DNA from: Phenylobacterium sp. SCN 70-31
GTDB taxonomy: Bacteria > Pseudomonadota > Alphaproteobacteria > Caulobacterales > Caulobacteraceae
NCBI RefSeq assembly: GCF_001724605.1
Contig: NZ_MEEX01000006.1
Location: forward strand, 1-64,000
Reading direction: 5' to 3'
Length of the DNA: 64,000 nucleotides
Shown here in pieces: positions 26,436 to 35,144 of this stretch (the first letter of the stretch is position 1; each line of letters begins with the position of its first letter). The translations under genes were made by a program, and so were the position numbers. The notes beneath the pieces were generated by a model that was not told the origin of the DNA, ran no database searches, and worked only from the letters and a program-made list of their open reading frames with translations.

Positions 26436-27419
26436 TCAGGCGGCGGCGCGGACCAGCATCTTGCCGGTGTTGCGACCTTCGAACAGGCCGACAAGGGCCT
26501 CCGGCGCGCGCTCGAAGCCGTCGAGGATGGTCTCCTGGTACTTGATCCGGCCGTCCTTCAGCCAGCCGGTCATGTCGCTCTGGAACCGGGCGTTCAGGTG
26601 AGGGAAGTCGGTGGCGACGAAGCCCTCCATGCGGACGCGGCTGTAGATCATGCTGGAGAGGTTCTTCACACCGATGCGGTCGCCGTTGTAGGTCGAGATC
26701 ATCCCGCACACGGGGATGCGGCCGCGGACGTTCATGCGGGGCAGGACGGCGTCGAGATGGTCGCCGCCCACGTTCTCGAAATAGACGTCGATCCCCTTCG
26801 GCATGGCCTCGCGCAGCGCCTGGGCCAGCGGCTGTTCGCGGTAGTTGACGACGGCGTCCAGGCCGACCTCGTCACGCAGCCAGGCGGCCTTGTCGTCCGA
26901 GCCTGTCGAGCCGGCCACATAACAGCCCTTGATCTTCGCGATCTGGGCCACGACCGACCCTACCGCGCCCGCGGCGGTGGAGACGAACACCTGCTCGCCG
27001 TCCTTGAGCGCGCCGACCTCCAGCAGGCCGCCGTAGGCCGTGATCCCCGTGCCGCCCAGGGCGTGCATGTAGACGCTGAGCGGCAGGTCCGGATCGGGGC
27101 TGAGTTTCAGCAGGCCGCGGCCGTCCGAGACGAACCGCTCCTGCATGCCCATGGCGTGGCGGATCACGTCGCCTTCGCGGAAGTCGGGGTGGCGCGACTG
27201 GACCACGCGGGCGATCCCGCCGCCCAGCATGGGCGCATCCAGCGCCTGGTCGGCGTCGAGGCGCGGCCGCATGTAGGGATCGACCGAGACGTACAGGGCC
27301 TGGAGCTGGACCTGGCCGTCGGCGGCGTCGGGCGTCTCCACGCCGACGACGGCGAAGTCGTCGACCTTGGGCGCCCCCTGCGGGCGGCGGACGAGGTGGA
27401 TCTGGCGGCTCTGAGTCAT
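26436..27419 (-). CDS. NADP-dependent medium-chain oxidoreductase (prostaglandin/curcumin reductase-like)
   Basis: A 327-aa zinc-free MDR-family enzyme like leukotriene B4 12-hydroxydehydrogenase/CurA, which reduces C=C bonds of enones with NADPH. Family features are VSVDPYMRPRLDADQ, the nucleotide-binding VFVSTAAGAVGSVVAQIAKI, and DVYFENVGGDHLDAVLPRMN. The C-terminus has PEALVGLFEGRNTGKMLVR. It is the last of three minus-strand genes (SDR, MDR, MDR) and has a paralogue 97 bases upstream. Confidence 0.88.
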   Translation of the reverse strand: MTQSRQIHLVRRPQGAPKVDDFAVVGVETPDAADGQVQLQALYVSVDPYMRPRLDADQALDAPMLGGGIARVVQSRHPDFREGDVIRHAMGMQERFVSDGRGLLKLSPDPDLPLSVYMHALGGTGITAYGGLLEVGALKDGEQVFVSTAAGAVGSVVAQIAKIKGCYVAGSTGSDDKAAWLRDEVGLDAVVNYREQPLAQALREAMPKGIDVYFENVGGDHLDAVLPRMNVRGRIPVCGMISTYNGDRIGVKNLSSMIYSRVRMEGFVATDFPHLNARFQSDMTGWLKDGRIKYQETILDGFERAPEALVGLFEGRNTGKMLVRAAA

Positions 27420-27516
27420 CCTTGGGCTTCCGTTCTGGGCGTTTCCGTTGCGGGTCCGACGGTTGATCGACGACGGTGGAGCCGCCTCGGACGCCTCGCC
27501 CCTGGGGACTCGACGG

Positions 27517-28515
27517 TCAGACCTTCAGCACCAGCTTGCCCACCTGCGCGCCGCCGAACAACAGGCGGAGCACCTCGGGAAAGCGTTCCAAGCCTTCCTC
27601 CACATGCTCGTACGCGGCGATTTCGCCGCGGCTCAGCCAGCCGGCGAGGGCGGCCCGGCCCTCGGGATAGCGCCCGGCGAAGTCGTAGACGGAGAAGCCC
27701 TCCATGCGCGACCGCGTCTCGAGCAGCCTGAGGTAGTTGCGGGCGCCCCTCAGGTTTCCGATGTCGTTGTAATCGGCCACGAAGCCGCAGACGGCGATGC
27801 GGGCGCGGTGGCGCAGGCTGAGCAGGGCGGCTTCCAGCGTGGGGCCGCCCACGTTGTCGAAGTAGACGTCGATCCCCTCGGGCGCCAGTTCGGCGAGGCG
27901 GTCGCGGACGTCCTCGGACCGGTAGTCGATGCAGGCGTCGAAGCCGAGCGCTTCGACGACGTGGGCGCATTTGTCGGGCCCGCCGGCCACGCCGATGACC
28001 CGCGCGCCGCGCAGCCGGGCGATCTGGCCCGCGACGCTGCCCACCGCGCCCGCCGCGGCCGACACCAGCACCGTCTCGCCGGGCTTCGGCGCGGCGATGT
28101 CCAGCATGCCGAAATAGGCGGTGAGGCCGGTCATGCCGAGCACCCCCAGGTGGCGGGGCAGGGGAAAGGCGGGATCGACGGGGCTCAGCACCTCGCCCGG
28201 CCCGGAATAGTGGCTCTGGGAGCCCAGCGGCCCCTCGACGGTGTCGCCCTCCCGGAAGCCCTCGGCCCGGCTCTCAAGCACCACCCCGACGCCGCGGGCG
28301 CGGACGACGTCGCCGATCGCCGCCGGCGGCAGGTAGGCGCCGCCCGCGTCCATCTGGGCGCGCAGGGACGGGGAGACCGAGATGTAGCGGTTGGCGACCA
28401 GCACCTCGCCCGGCGCGAGCGGGGCGATCGGCTCCTCCTGGACGTCCCAGTGCTCGGGACCCGGCAGGCCTGTGGGGCGCGCCTTGAGGCGGACGGCGGT
28501 TCTGACCCGGGTCAT
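27517..28515 (-). CDS. NADP-dependent medium-chain oxidoreductase, paralogue
   Basis: A 332-aa MDR-family enone/alkenal reductase-like protein, clearly a diverged relative of the gene at 26436. Shared features are YISVSPSLRAQMDAGGAYL, the cofactor site VLVSAAAGAVGSVAGQIARL, DVYFDNVGGPTLEAALLSLR and the C-terminal LLFGGAQVGKLVLKV. Its ATG lies 4 bases after the SDR stop at 28520. The pair plus an SDR suggests sequential reductions on one family of substrates, which cannot be named from sequence. Confidence 0.87.
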   Translation of the reverse strand: MTRVRTAVRLKARPTGLPGPEHWDVQEEPIAPLAPGEVLVANRYISVSPSLRAQMDAGGAYLPPAAIGDVVRARGVGVVLESRAEGFREGDTVEGPLGSQSHYSGPGEVLSPVDPAFPLPRHLGVLGMTGLTAYFGMLDIAAPKPGETVLVSAAAGAVGSVAGQIARLRGARVIGVAGGPDKCAHVVEALGFDACIDYRSEDVRDRLAELAPEGIDVYFDNVGGPTLEAALLSLRHRARIAVCGFVADYNDIGNLRGARNYLRLLETRSRMEGFSVYDFAGRYPEGRAALAGWLSRGEIAAYEHVEEGLERFPEVLRLLFGGAQVGKLVLKV

Positions 28516-28519
28516 CGCC

Positions 28520-29413
28520 CTAGCGCCCCACGGCCAGGTTCATGCGGCGGGCTCCGTTGGCGGCGACAAGGCCGGCGATGTCGTCACCGGCGTAGTCGGG
28601 ATCGGCCGACGCGCCGAACGCGGCCAGGACCTCGGCGAACTGGGCCTCGGCCATCGTCTTCCATTCGGGATGGGTGACGATGAAGAACTCGCCGGCCTGG
28701 ATGGCGCGGACGACGAACTCGCCGATCTTCTCGGGCGACATCCCGCCCGCCAGGACGCCGGTCATGTTCTGGGCCGTCTGCGCCGCCCGGCCATGTTCCG
28801 GCGCCACCGGGCGCAGCCGGGCGGTGGTGGCGACGATGCCGGTGGCCGACATGCCGGGACAGAGGACCGAGACGCCGACGTTCGTGTCGGCCAACTCGTT
28901 CCGCAGGGCCATGGCGATGCCCAGGGTCGCGAACTTGGACGATATGTAGGCCACCGAGATCGGCGGCGGCACGATGGCCACGAGGGATGAGGTGAGAGCC
29001 ACGTGGCAGGGCTGGCCGCTGGCCTTCATGGCGCCCAGGAAGGTGCGGCAGGCGTAGAGATGGGCATGGGCGTTCACCGCGTAGGCCCAGCGCCAGACCT
29101 CGGGGTCGTAGGTCTCGAACGCGCCCGAGCCGCCGCCGACCCCGGCGTTCGAGAACAGCAGCCGCACCTCTCCGAACCCGGCCGCGGCCTCGCCGGCGCG
29201 CGCCCAGCCGGCCTCGTCGGTCACGTCGAGGGCGAGGCCCAGGGCGTCGGTCCCTTCGCGGCGCAGCCCGGCGGCCGCGGCGGTCGCCCCGGCGGCGTCG
29301 ATGTCGGCGAGGATCAGGCGCGCGCCGCGGCGCGCCAGCGCCTGGGCGGTGGCCAGCCCGATGCCCGAGGCGGCCCCCGTGACGAAGGCGACCTTGTCCT
29401 CGAGGTCCTGCAT
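28520..29413 (-). CDS. SDR family NAD(P)-dependent oxidoreductase
   Basis: A 297-aa classical short-chain dehydrogenase. The cofactor site TGAASGIGLA is near residue 13, and the NAG-like motif FSNAGVGG follows. The catalytic tetrad is spread through ALTSSLVAIVPPPISVAYISSK, with Ser, the Tyr of AYISS and its Lys. The C-terminal substrate region is longer than usual. It is the first gene of the minus-strand SDR-MDR-MDR operon and is divergent from the SnoaL/SDR operon; the 192-base gap holds a shared operator-like motif. Confidence 0.88.
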   Translation of the reverse strand: MQDLEDKVAFVTGAASGIGLATAQALARRGARLILADIDAAGATAAAAGLRREGTDALGLALDVTDEAGWARAGEAAAGFGEVRLLFSNAGVGGGSGAFETYDPEVWRWAYAVNAHAHLYACRTFLGAMKASGQPCHVALTSSLVAIVPPPISVAYISSKFATLGIAMALRNELADTNVGVSVLCPGMSATGIVATTARLRPVAPEHGRAAQTAQNMTGVLAGGMSPEKIGEFVVRAIQAGEFFIVTHPEWKTMAEAQFAEVLAAFGASADPDYAGDDIAGLVAANGARRMNLAVGR

Positions 29414-29550
29414 TCGGCGTCTCCCTGGGCGTTCCCGCGGCGCCGTTTCCGCGCCTTGCCGGCGACCCTAGGGCGGGGGTCGATCATGTCAACGAAGTTT
29501 ACGGTTTTGCGCGCCGGCGAGGTTGCAATCGGGTCGGACCTGACCTTTAG

Positions 29551-29565
29551 TTAGATGGCTAAGTG
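29551..29565. promoter_or_regulatory. Operator-like motif TTAG-N4-CTAA, copy 1
   Basis: TTAGATGGCTAAGTG lies in the divergent region between the SDR at 29413 and the SnoaL gene at 29606. An almost identical 15-base sequence (two mismatches) occurs upstream of the TonB receptor at 35069, and a weaker one upstream of the MetE-like gene at 36965. The TTAG/CTAA symmetry suggests binding of a dimeric repressor; no candidate regulator gene is in the adjoining region. Confidence 0.45.
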
Positions 29566-29605
29566 ATGATCCGCGGCCCACGCGGACGGACGCCCGGGAG
29601 GATGC

Positions 29606-30727
29606 ATGGCGACCCAATCCGCCGACTACGGCCTTGCTGCGCTCGCGGCGCGCGCCGAGATCTCCGACGTGATCCATCGCTACTGTCACGCCACGGACCG
29701 GCGCCGCTGGTGGCTGATGGACACGGTCTTCCACGAGGACGCGACCTGCCACCTCTCGGTGATCGGGGGATCGTGGCGCGAGTTCGTCGAGCAGGGCGCC
29801 GCGCTCCTGGCGCCGGTGGGCGTGACGCACCATCAGGTGGGCAACATCCAGATCGCGCTGGAAGGCGATGTCGCCCACGCCGAGACCTATATCACCGCCT
29901 TCCACCAGGTGCCCGCCGACGCCCCGCCGGGCGGCCCGTTCGGCGGGACGGGCGAGGCCTACGATGCGATCTTCGGCGCGCGCTACATCGACCGCTTCGA
30001 GCGCCGCGGCGGGGTCTGGCGCATCGCCGAGCGCCGTTCGGCCGCTGAGTTCCGCCATTATCAGCCGGTGAACGAGGGCGGGCTGAGCGAGACGCCGATG
30101 CGCTTCCGCGGGCAGTGGGGGGACGACGACGTCTCGCTGCCGGTCGTGGCGGGGTGGCGCGGCGAGACGGCGCCGCGGAAGCCCGACACGCTGGAGGAAC
30201 TCGCGGCGCGGGCCGAGATCGCCGACGTGGTGAACCGCTTCTGCCACATGGTCGACCGCCATCGCTGGGAGCTGGTGGACGACGTCTTCCATCGCGATGC
30301 GACCAGCCGCTTCCTGGAGGCGGTGCGGACGATCCCGCAGGTGATGGAGAGCGCCCGCACCATGCTGGGGCCACTCACCGGCACGCACCACCAGACCGGC
30401 AACATGCTGATCACGGTCGACGGCGATCAGGCCTGGGCCGAGACCTATGTGACCGCCTTCCACGCGGTGCCGACCACCGCGCCGCAGACGTTCTGGGGTG
30501 GGCGCGACGAGCCGTACGAGGGCGTGGCCGGCGGCCGCTACATCGACCGCCTGGAGCGGCGCGACGGGCGCTGGAAGATCGCCGAGCGGCAGACGCTGGT
30601 CGAGTGGCGGCACGACCGCCCGGTCCGGGACGGCACGCTCGGACAGACGCCGCCGCAGTTCCGCGGCCAGCGCGGCGACGCCGACGTCTCGCGCCCGGTC
30701 GTCGCGGCGCTGCTGGATCGCAGGTAG
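29606..30727 (+). CDS. Tandem SnoaL-like (NTF2-fold) protein, two domains
   Basis: A 373-aa protein made of two homologous SnoaL-like domains (about residues 8-175 and 195-370). Each has the same sequence of marks: LAARAEISDVIHRYCHATDR against LAARAEIADVVNRFCHMVDR, then THHQVGNIQIALEGD against THHQTGNMLITVDGD, AETYITAFHQVP against AETYVTAFHAVP, and ARYIDRFERRGGVWRIAER against GRYIDRLERRDGRWKIAER. Single-domain relatives are steroid-isomerase- or scytalone-dehydratase-like enzymes of aromatic or terpenoid degradation. The fusion would place a pseudo-dimer in one chain. It starts an operon with the following SDR and SnoaL genes. Confidence 0.85.
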   Translation: MATQSADYGLAALAARAEISDVIHRYCHATDRRRWWLMDTVFHEDATCHLSVIGGSWREFVEQGAALLAPVGVTHHQVGNIQIALEGDVAHAETYITAFHQVPADAPPGGPFGGTGEAYDAIFGARYIDRFERRGGVWRIAERRSAAEFRHYQPVNEGGLSETPMRFRGQWGDDDVSLPVVAGWRGETAPRKPDTLEELAARAEIADVVNRFCHMVDRHRWELVDDVFHRDATSRFLEAVRTIPQVMESARTMLGPLTGTHHQTGNMLITVDGDQAWAETYVTAFHAVPTTAPQTFWGGRDEPYEGVAGGRYIDRLERRDGRWKIAERQTLVEWRHDRPVRDGTLGQTPPQFRGQRGDADVSRPVVAALLDRR

Positions 30728-30760
30728 GCGGCGCGCGGCGTCGATCAGGAGGAGAACAGG

Positions 30761-31522
30761 GTGGCGGGACGTCTGGCGGGCAAGGTCGCGATCATCACCG
30801 GTACGGGCAGCGGCATGGGCCGGGCGGCGGCGCTGATGTTCGCGCGCGAGGGCGCGAAGGTCGTGGGCTGCGACATCAATCCGGCGGCGGGCGCCACGGC
30901 GGACGCGGTGGCGGCGGCGGGCGGCGAGATGGTCTCGCTACAGCCCCTCGACCTGTCGGTGGCCGAGGGCGCGGACCGCCTGGTGGCCTTCGCGCTGGAG
31001 CACTACGGCCGGATCGACGTGGTCTACAACAACGCGGCGATGGCCTATTTCGCGTTCGTCGCCGACATGGACTACGCGACGTTCAACAGGACCCAGGTCG
31101 AGGAGGTGGACATCATCTTCCACCTCTGCCGGGCCGCCTGGCCGCACCTGATCGCCGCCGGCGGCGGCTCGATCATCAACACCGCCTCTACGGCCGCGAA
31201 GAAGGGCTCCACCGGACAGGGGATGCTGGCGCATTCCGCGGCCAAGGGCGCCGTGACCGCCATGACCCGCCAGTACGCCTGCGAAGGCGGGGCTTACGGT
31301 ATCCGCGCCAACACCATCTCGCCGGGCATGATCCGTTCGGCGCAGACCGAACCCCTGATGCGCCAGCAGGGCTGGACCGAGCGGGCCATCGCGCGGCAGC
31401 TCGTCAAGCGGATCGGCGAGCCCGAGGACGTGGCGGCTGCGGCCCTGTTCCTGGCCTCGGACGAAAGCGCCTTCATCACGGGCGCGGACATCGCCGTGGA
31501 CGGCGGCGGCATGGCCAACTGA
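30761..31522 (+). CDS. SDR family oxidoreductase
   Basis: A 253-aa classical short-chain dehydrogenase/reductase. The TGTGSGMGRAA cofactor loop is at residues 12-22, YNNAAMAYF replaces the usual NNAG, and the catalytic Ser, Tyr and Lys sit in STAAKKGSTGQGMLAHSAAK; the expected Tyr of the YxxxK position appears replaced (HSAAK), which is unusual. The C-terminus SAFITGADIAVDGGGMAN is the family norm. The start is GTG with AGGAGGAG upstream. It is 33 bases after the tandem SnoaL gene. Confidence 0.85.
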   Translation: MAGRLAGKVAIITGTGSGMGRAAALMFAREGAKVVGCDINPAAGATADAVAAAGGEMVSLQPLDLSVAEGADRLVAFALEHYGRIDVVYNNAAMAYFAFVADMDYATFNRTQVEEVDIIFHLCRAAWPHLIAAGGGSIINTASTAAKKGSTGQGMLAHSAAKGAVTAMTRQYACEGGAYGIRANTISPGMIRSAQTEPLMRQQGWTERAIARQLVKRIGEPEDVAAAALFLASDESAFITGADIAVDGGGMAN

Positions 31523-31533
31523 GGAGGCGGGCG

Positions 31534-31908
31534 ATGAACAATCTGGAACTGCTGAAGCGCATCTACGCCAAGGACCGCGAGGCCCTGTGGGGCAACATGC
31601 GCGACGACTTCACCGTACATTCGCCCGGTCAGAACATCCTGGCGGGGACCTACGTCGGCCCGGCGGCCTTCAAGGCCCATATCGAACGCATCCACGCCCT
31701 GACCAACAACACCTTCCACGAGTCGTTGCAGGGAACGTTCTTCGCCGACGATACCTGGGGTCTGGTCGTCCACCGCATGACCGCCGAGCGGAACGGCAAG
31801 ACGCTGGACACATGGGGCTTCGGCCTGTGGCGCTTCGAGGACGGCAAGCTCACCGACCACTGGGAGAGCGTCGGCGACCAGGCGCACTGGGACGACTTCT
31901 GGTCCTGA
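31534..31908 (+). CDS. SnoaL-like (nuclear transport factor 2 fold) protein
   Basis: A 124-aa single-domain SnoaL-like protein (polyketide-cyclase/ketosteroid-isomerase-like fold). Features are DDFTVHSPGQNILAGTYVG, HALTNNTFHESLQGTFFADD, and the C-terminal strand WRFEDGKLTDHWESVGDQ that ends most SnoaL proteins. ATG with GAGGAGG upstream, 11 bases after the SDR, so it is cotranscribed. The substrate is unknown. Confidence 0.85.
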   Translation: MNNLELLKRIYAKDREALWGNMRDDFTVHSPGQNILAGTYVGPAAFKAHIERIHALTNNTFHESLQGTFFADDTWGLVVHRMTAERNGKTLDTWGFGLWRFEDGKLTDHWESVGDQAHWDDFWS

Positions 31909-31920
31909 CGGCGGGGATCG

Positions 31921-32667
31921 TCAGCGCCGCGGGTCGCGGTCGGCGGGAGGCGACGTGACGCCGAAGCTGCGGTGCATGTTTTCGCCGAACAGGTTGGACC
32001 ACTGCTGCGGCGTGAGGGTCGGACGACGGCTTTGCAGGTTGGGCGCGTTGCGGGTCTCGACGCCCCGCTGCACGGCCGGCCGGGCGCCGACGGCGTCCAC
32101 CCAGCGGCGGACGTTCGGATACGGTTCGAGATCCAGGCCGATCGCGTAGGTGGCGCGCACCCACGGCCAGGCGGCGATGTCGGCCACCGAGTACTCGCCG
32201 GCGAGGTAGTCGGCTTCGCCCAGGCGGGCGTCCATCACCGCGAGAAGGCGCGCCGCCTCGGCGCCGTATCGGGCGACGCCGTAGTCCTGGCCCTCGGGCG
32301 CGTAGCGGATGAAGTGGTGCGCCTGGCCGTGCATCGGTCCCAGACCCGCCATCTGCCACATCAGCCACTGGTGGGCGAGCGAACGGCCACGGGGATCGGC
32401 GGGCGTCAGCGCCCCGCCGGCCTTCTCTGACAGGTAAAGCAGGATCGCGCCGGATTCGAACACGGCGAACGGCTCTCCGCCGCCCGGCGGCTCATGATCC
32501 ACGATGGCGGGCAGCCGGCCGTTGGGGTTGATGCGCCGGAACTCGGGCGTGAGATGTTCGCCTTCGAGCATGTTGTAGGGGATGAGGCGGTACGGCAGCC
32601 CGACCTCTTCCAGCATGATCGTCACCTTGTTCCCGTTGGGCGTGGGCACAAAGTGGACGTCGATCAT
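31921..32667 (-). CDS. Glutathione S-transferase family protein (YfcG/nu-class-like)
   Basis: A 248-aa GST. The thioredoxin-like domain has TPNGNKVTIMLEEVGLPYRL, with the Thr-Pro-Asn motif of YfcG/YghU-type (nu-class) enzymes that bind two GSH and show disulfide reductase activity, then the cis-Pro NGRLPAIVD and ESGAILLYL. The all-helical domain ends in ADIAAWPWVR and a C-terminal tail with a Gln/Arg-rich stretch. The ATG overlaps the TonB receptor stop as ATGA, so it is translated from the same transcript as the receptor. Confidence 0.85.
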   Translation of the reverse strand: MIDVHFVPTPNGNKVTIMLEEVGLPYRLIPYNMLEGEHLTPEFRRINPNGRLPAIVDHEPPGGGEPFAVFESGAILLYLSEKAGGALTPADPRGRSLAHQWLMWQMAGLGPMHGQAHHFIRYAPEGQDYGVARYGAEAARLLAVMDARLGEADYLAGEYSVADIAAWPWVRATYAIGLDLEPYPNVRRWVDAVGARPAVQRGVETRNAPNLQSRRPTLTPQQWSNLFGENMHRSFGVTSPPADRDPRR

Positions 32668-34931
32668 GGGGCTTCGGCTCCTCGAGAAATGAGCGGCGAG
32701 GCTGGGGGCGGCGCGCGGGACGCGCCGCAGAACTTCACGCCCGCTTCGATCGCGATGTTCCGCGGCGGTTCGACCCAGTAGAGGGCCCGCGAGACGGTCG
32801 TGACCGGAACCGGCAGGCGGAACGAGCCGCTGGTGGTCAGTTCGTTGGTCAGGTTGGTGCCGACGAGGGCCACGTGCCACTGCTTCTCGGGCGGCGACAG
32901 TTCGATGCGGGCGTCCACCTTGGCGTAGCCCTTCTGGCGACCGTACAGCGGGCTCTGGTCGTCGGAGTTGAAGTACTTCGAGCGACCCGCCACGGCCACG
33001 GTGGTGGTCATTTGCAGGTTGTCGCTGACCTCGGCCACGTAGCGCGCGCGCACCGTGCCGCTCCACTTCGAGATGTTGGGCAGCGGGGAGCCGCGCAGGT
33101 TGTTCGCGGTGACGCTGGCCGGAACCGAGGGGTTGCACTCGGTGAGCGGCTGGCTGGCCAGGCACTGCGCGCCCGGGTAGTCGTCGTACTTCACGTCCTG
33201 ATAGGCGCCGGTCGCGTTGATGTCGAAGTTGTCGGTGGGATACCAGGTCATCGACAGCTCGACGCCCTTGCCGCTGGCCTTGGCCGCGTTGCCGACGATG
33301 TAGCTCTGGACGTTGGAGTTGTAGGTCGAGACCTGGAGGTCGTCGAAGGTGGTCTTGTAGATGGCGCCGTTCAGCACGAGGCGGCCGTCGGCCAGGGTGC
33401 TCTTCACGCCGGCCTCGAAGTTCTCGGACTTCTCGGGCTCGAAGACGAAGGTCGCGTTGGTGGTGGCGTAGGTGTTGCTGACGAAGCCGCCCGACTTCGA
33501 GCCCTGGCCGTATGTCGCATAGACCATGACGTCGGGCGTCACGTCGTACTGGACGGTGATCGAGGGGTCGACGTCGCCTTCCGAGATGTTGGCGTTCGCG
33601 GATGTGATGGGGCGGAAGGGGAACGGACCCAGCAGCGAGCGGACGCTGAACGCGCCCCGCTTCTTGGTGTGCGAGTAGCGCAGGCTGCCCAGGACGCGCA
33701 GCGAGTCGGTGGCGTGGAAGGTGCCCTGGCCGAAGACCGACCAGGATTCCGACTGCTGCTTGAAGTGGCTGTACATGATGAACTCGCCGAGGGCGGCGAT
33801 GCCGTAATAATTGTACTGGTCCACGACGTACTGGGCGTTGTCGTAATAGGCGCCGAGGATGTACTCGAGGCGCTGTCCGGTCGGCGATTGCAGGCGGAAC
33901 TCCTGCGACCACTGCTGGAAGTATTCCGGATAATTGTTCGAAACGGTGTGGGGCGTAACCCCGCCGCCGGGGATCGTCTGGTCGAAGTCGTTGGTGTGCT
34001 TGGCTTTGAACGACGAGAAGCCCGAGACCGAGACGAAGCTGACCGCGCCGAGGTCCAGGGTGCCGGTGCCGGCCACGTTCCAGGCGATGGTGTCGAAGCC
34101 GGCCTCGCCCAGCGGGCCGTCGGTGGTGAAACGCGTCTTCCGCGGCGTCTGCTCGGTGGTCAGCAGGCCGGCCGCGGTGACGTTGCCGCGCTGCCGCGAC
34201 TGGCTGAACTCGACCTTGCCGACGTAGTCGAACGCCTCGTTCGCGACGTAGCGGGTGGTGAGGCGCGCGAGGAACTGCTTGTTGGTGAGTTCTTCGCGGC
34301 CCTGGCCCGCATTTTTCATGTACCCGTCCTGGTCGCGGGCCTTGATGGCCAGACGCGCGCTGAGCTGTTCGGTCAGCGGACCTGAGACGTAGCCGAACAG
34401 CTCGGGGCCGTCCTGGTTGAAGTGGTAGATGCCGGTGGCCGAGGCCTCGAAGGTGTCGGTGGGCAGGGCCGAAACCACGCTGATGGCGCCGGCGGCCGTG
34501 TTCTTGCCGAACAGGGCGCCCTGCGGGCCACGCAGCACCTCGACGCGCTGCAGGTCGAAGAACGGGGCCATGAACTGGCGGCCCCGTCCGGCGTAGACGC
34601 CGTCGACGTAGAGGCTGACCGCCTGGTCGAACGAGTAGTTCTGCGATGGCGAGCCGAAGCCGCGGATGTAGATGACGTCGTTGCCGCCGATGTTCTGGAC
34701 GTTCATGTTCGGCACGCTGACCTGCCGGAAGCCTTCGGCGTGGAAGGCCTCGAGCGCGCTGGCCGAGACCACTTCCATCGAGATCGGCACGTCCTGCAGG
34801 TTCTGGGCCCGCTTCTGGGCGGTCACGACCACCTCGCCGACAACGCTGGCGGCGGTCTCTTCGGCGGCGAGGGCGGCCGTGGCCAGTCCGCTCGCCAGCA
34901 TGGTCGTGGCAAATAGAATCCGGGCGTTCAT
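32664..34931 (-). CDS. TonB-dependent receptor with C-terminal extension
   Basis: A 755-aa outer-membrane TonB-dependent receptor of the sphingomonad/Caulobacter type. The signal peptide ends at ATAALAAEE, the TonB box is likely VGEVVVTAQKR, and the plug has VSVPNMNVQNIGGNDVIYIR and VEVLRGPQGALFGKNTAAGA. The barrel would normally end at IEAGVKF (terminal Phe recognised by the BAM complex), but here the next codon is TGC and 21 more residues (CGASRAPPPASP...) follow before the stop. The ligand is unknown; the GST is translationally coupled to it. Confidence 0.9.
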   Translation of the reverse strand: MNARILFATTMLASGLATAALAAEETAASVVGEVVVTAQKRAQNLQDVPISMEVVSASALEAFHAEGFRQVSVPNMNVQNIGGNDVIYIRGFGSPSQNYSFDQAVSLYVDGVYAGRGRQFMAPFFDLQRVEVLRGPQGALFGKNTAAGAISVVSALPTDTFEASATGIYHFNQDGPELFGYVSGPLTEQLSARLAIKARDQDGYMKNAGQGREELTNKQFLARLTTRYVANEAFDYVGKVEFSQSRQRGNVTAAGLLTTEQTPRKTRFTTDGPLGEAGFDTIAWNVAGTGTLDLGAVSFVSVSGFSSFKAKHTNDFDQTIPGGGVTPHTVSNNYPEYFQQWSQEFRLQSPTGQRLEYILGAYYDNAQYVVDQYNYYGIAALGEFIMYSHFKQQSESWSVFGQGTFHATDSLRVLGSLRYSHTKKRGAFSVRSLLGPFPFRPITSANANISEGDVDPSITVQYDVTPDVMVYATYGQGSKSGGFVSNTYATTNATFVFEPEKSENFEAGVKSTLADGRLVLNGAIYKTTFDDLQVSTYNSNVQSYIVGNAAKASGKGVELSMTWYPTDNFDINATGAYQDVKYDDYPGAQCLASQPLTECNPSVPASVTANNLRGSPLPNISKWSGTVRARYVAEVSDNLQMTTTVAVAGRSKYFNSDDQSPLYGRQKGYAKVDARIELSPPEKQWHVALVGTNLTNELTTSGSFRLPVPVTTVSRALYWVEPPRNIAIEAGVKFCGASRAPPPASPLISRGAEAP

Positions 34932-35068
34932 CGCCGCCTCCCCCTCTGAAATTCGTGCCGACGTTCTCTGGTCGACCTTGTCCGCGTCCGGCGTTTCCGA
35001 CGCGGCGTTCCGGTCCTGAAGGGGGCCGGGTCCGGGCGGTCACGCACCGATAATCCTTAGATGTATAA

Positions 35069-35083
35069 TTAGATTACTAAGTG
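35069..35083. promoter_or_regulatory. Operator-like motif TTAG-N4-CTAA, copy 2
   Basis: TTAGATTACTAAGTG lies 138-152 bases upstream of the TonB receptor ATG in an AT-rich patch. It differs from the copy at 29551 only at the two central bases. A further CTTAG (35056-35060) makes a longer inverted repeat with the CTAAG here. Confidence 0.45.
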
Positions 35084-35144
35084 TTTCTGTCAACAGATCC
35101 CGCGCCGGGTGTCCGGAGGGACGCCCGGTTTCGGGCGGGTGTGG

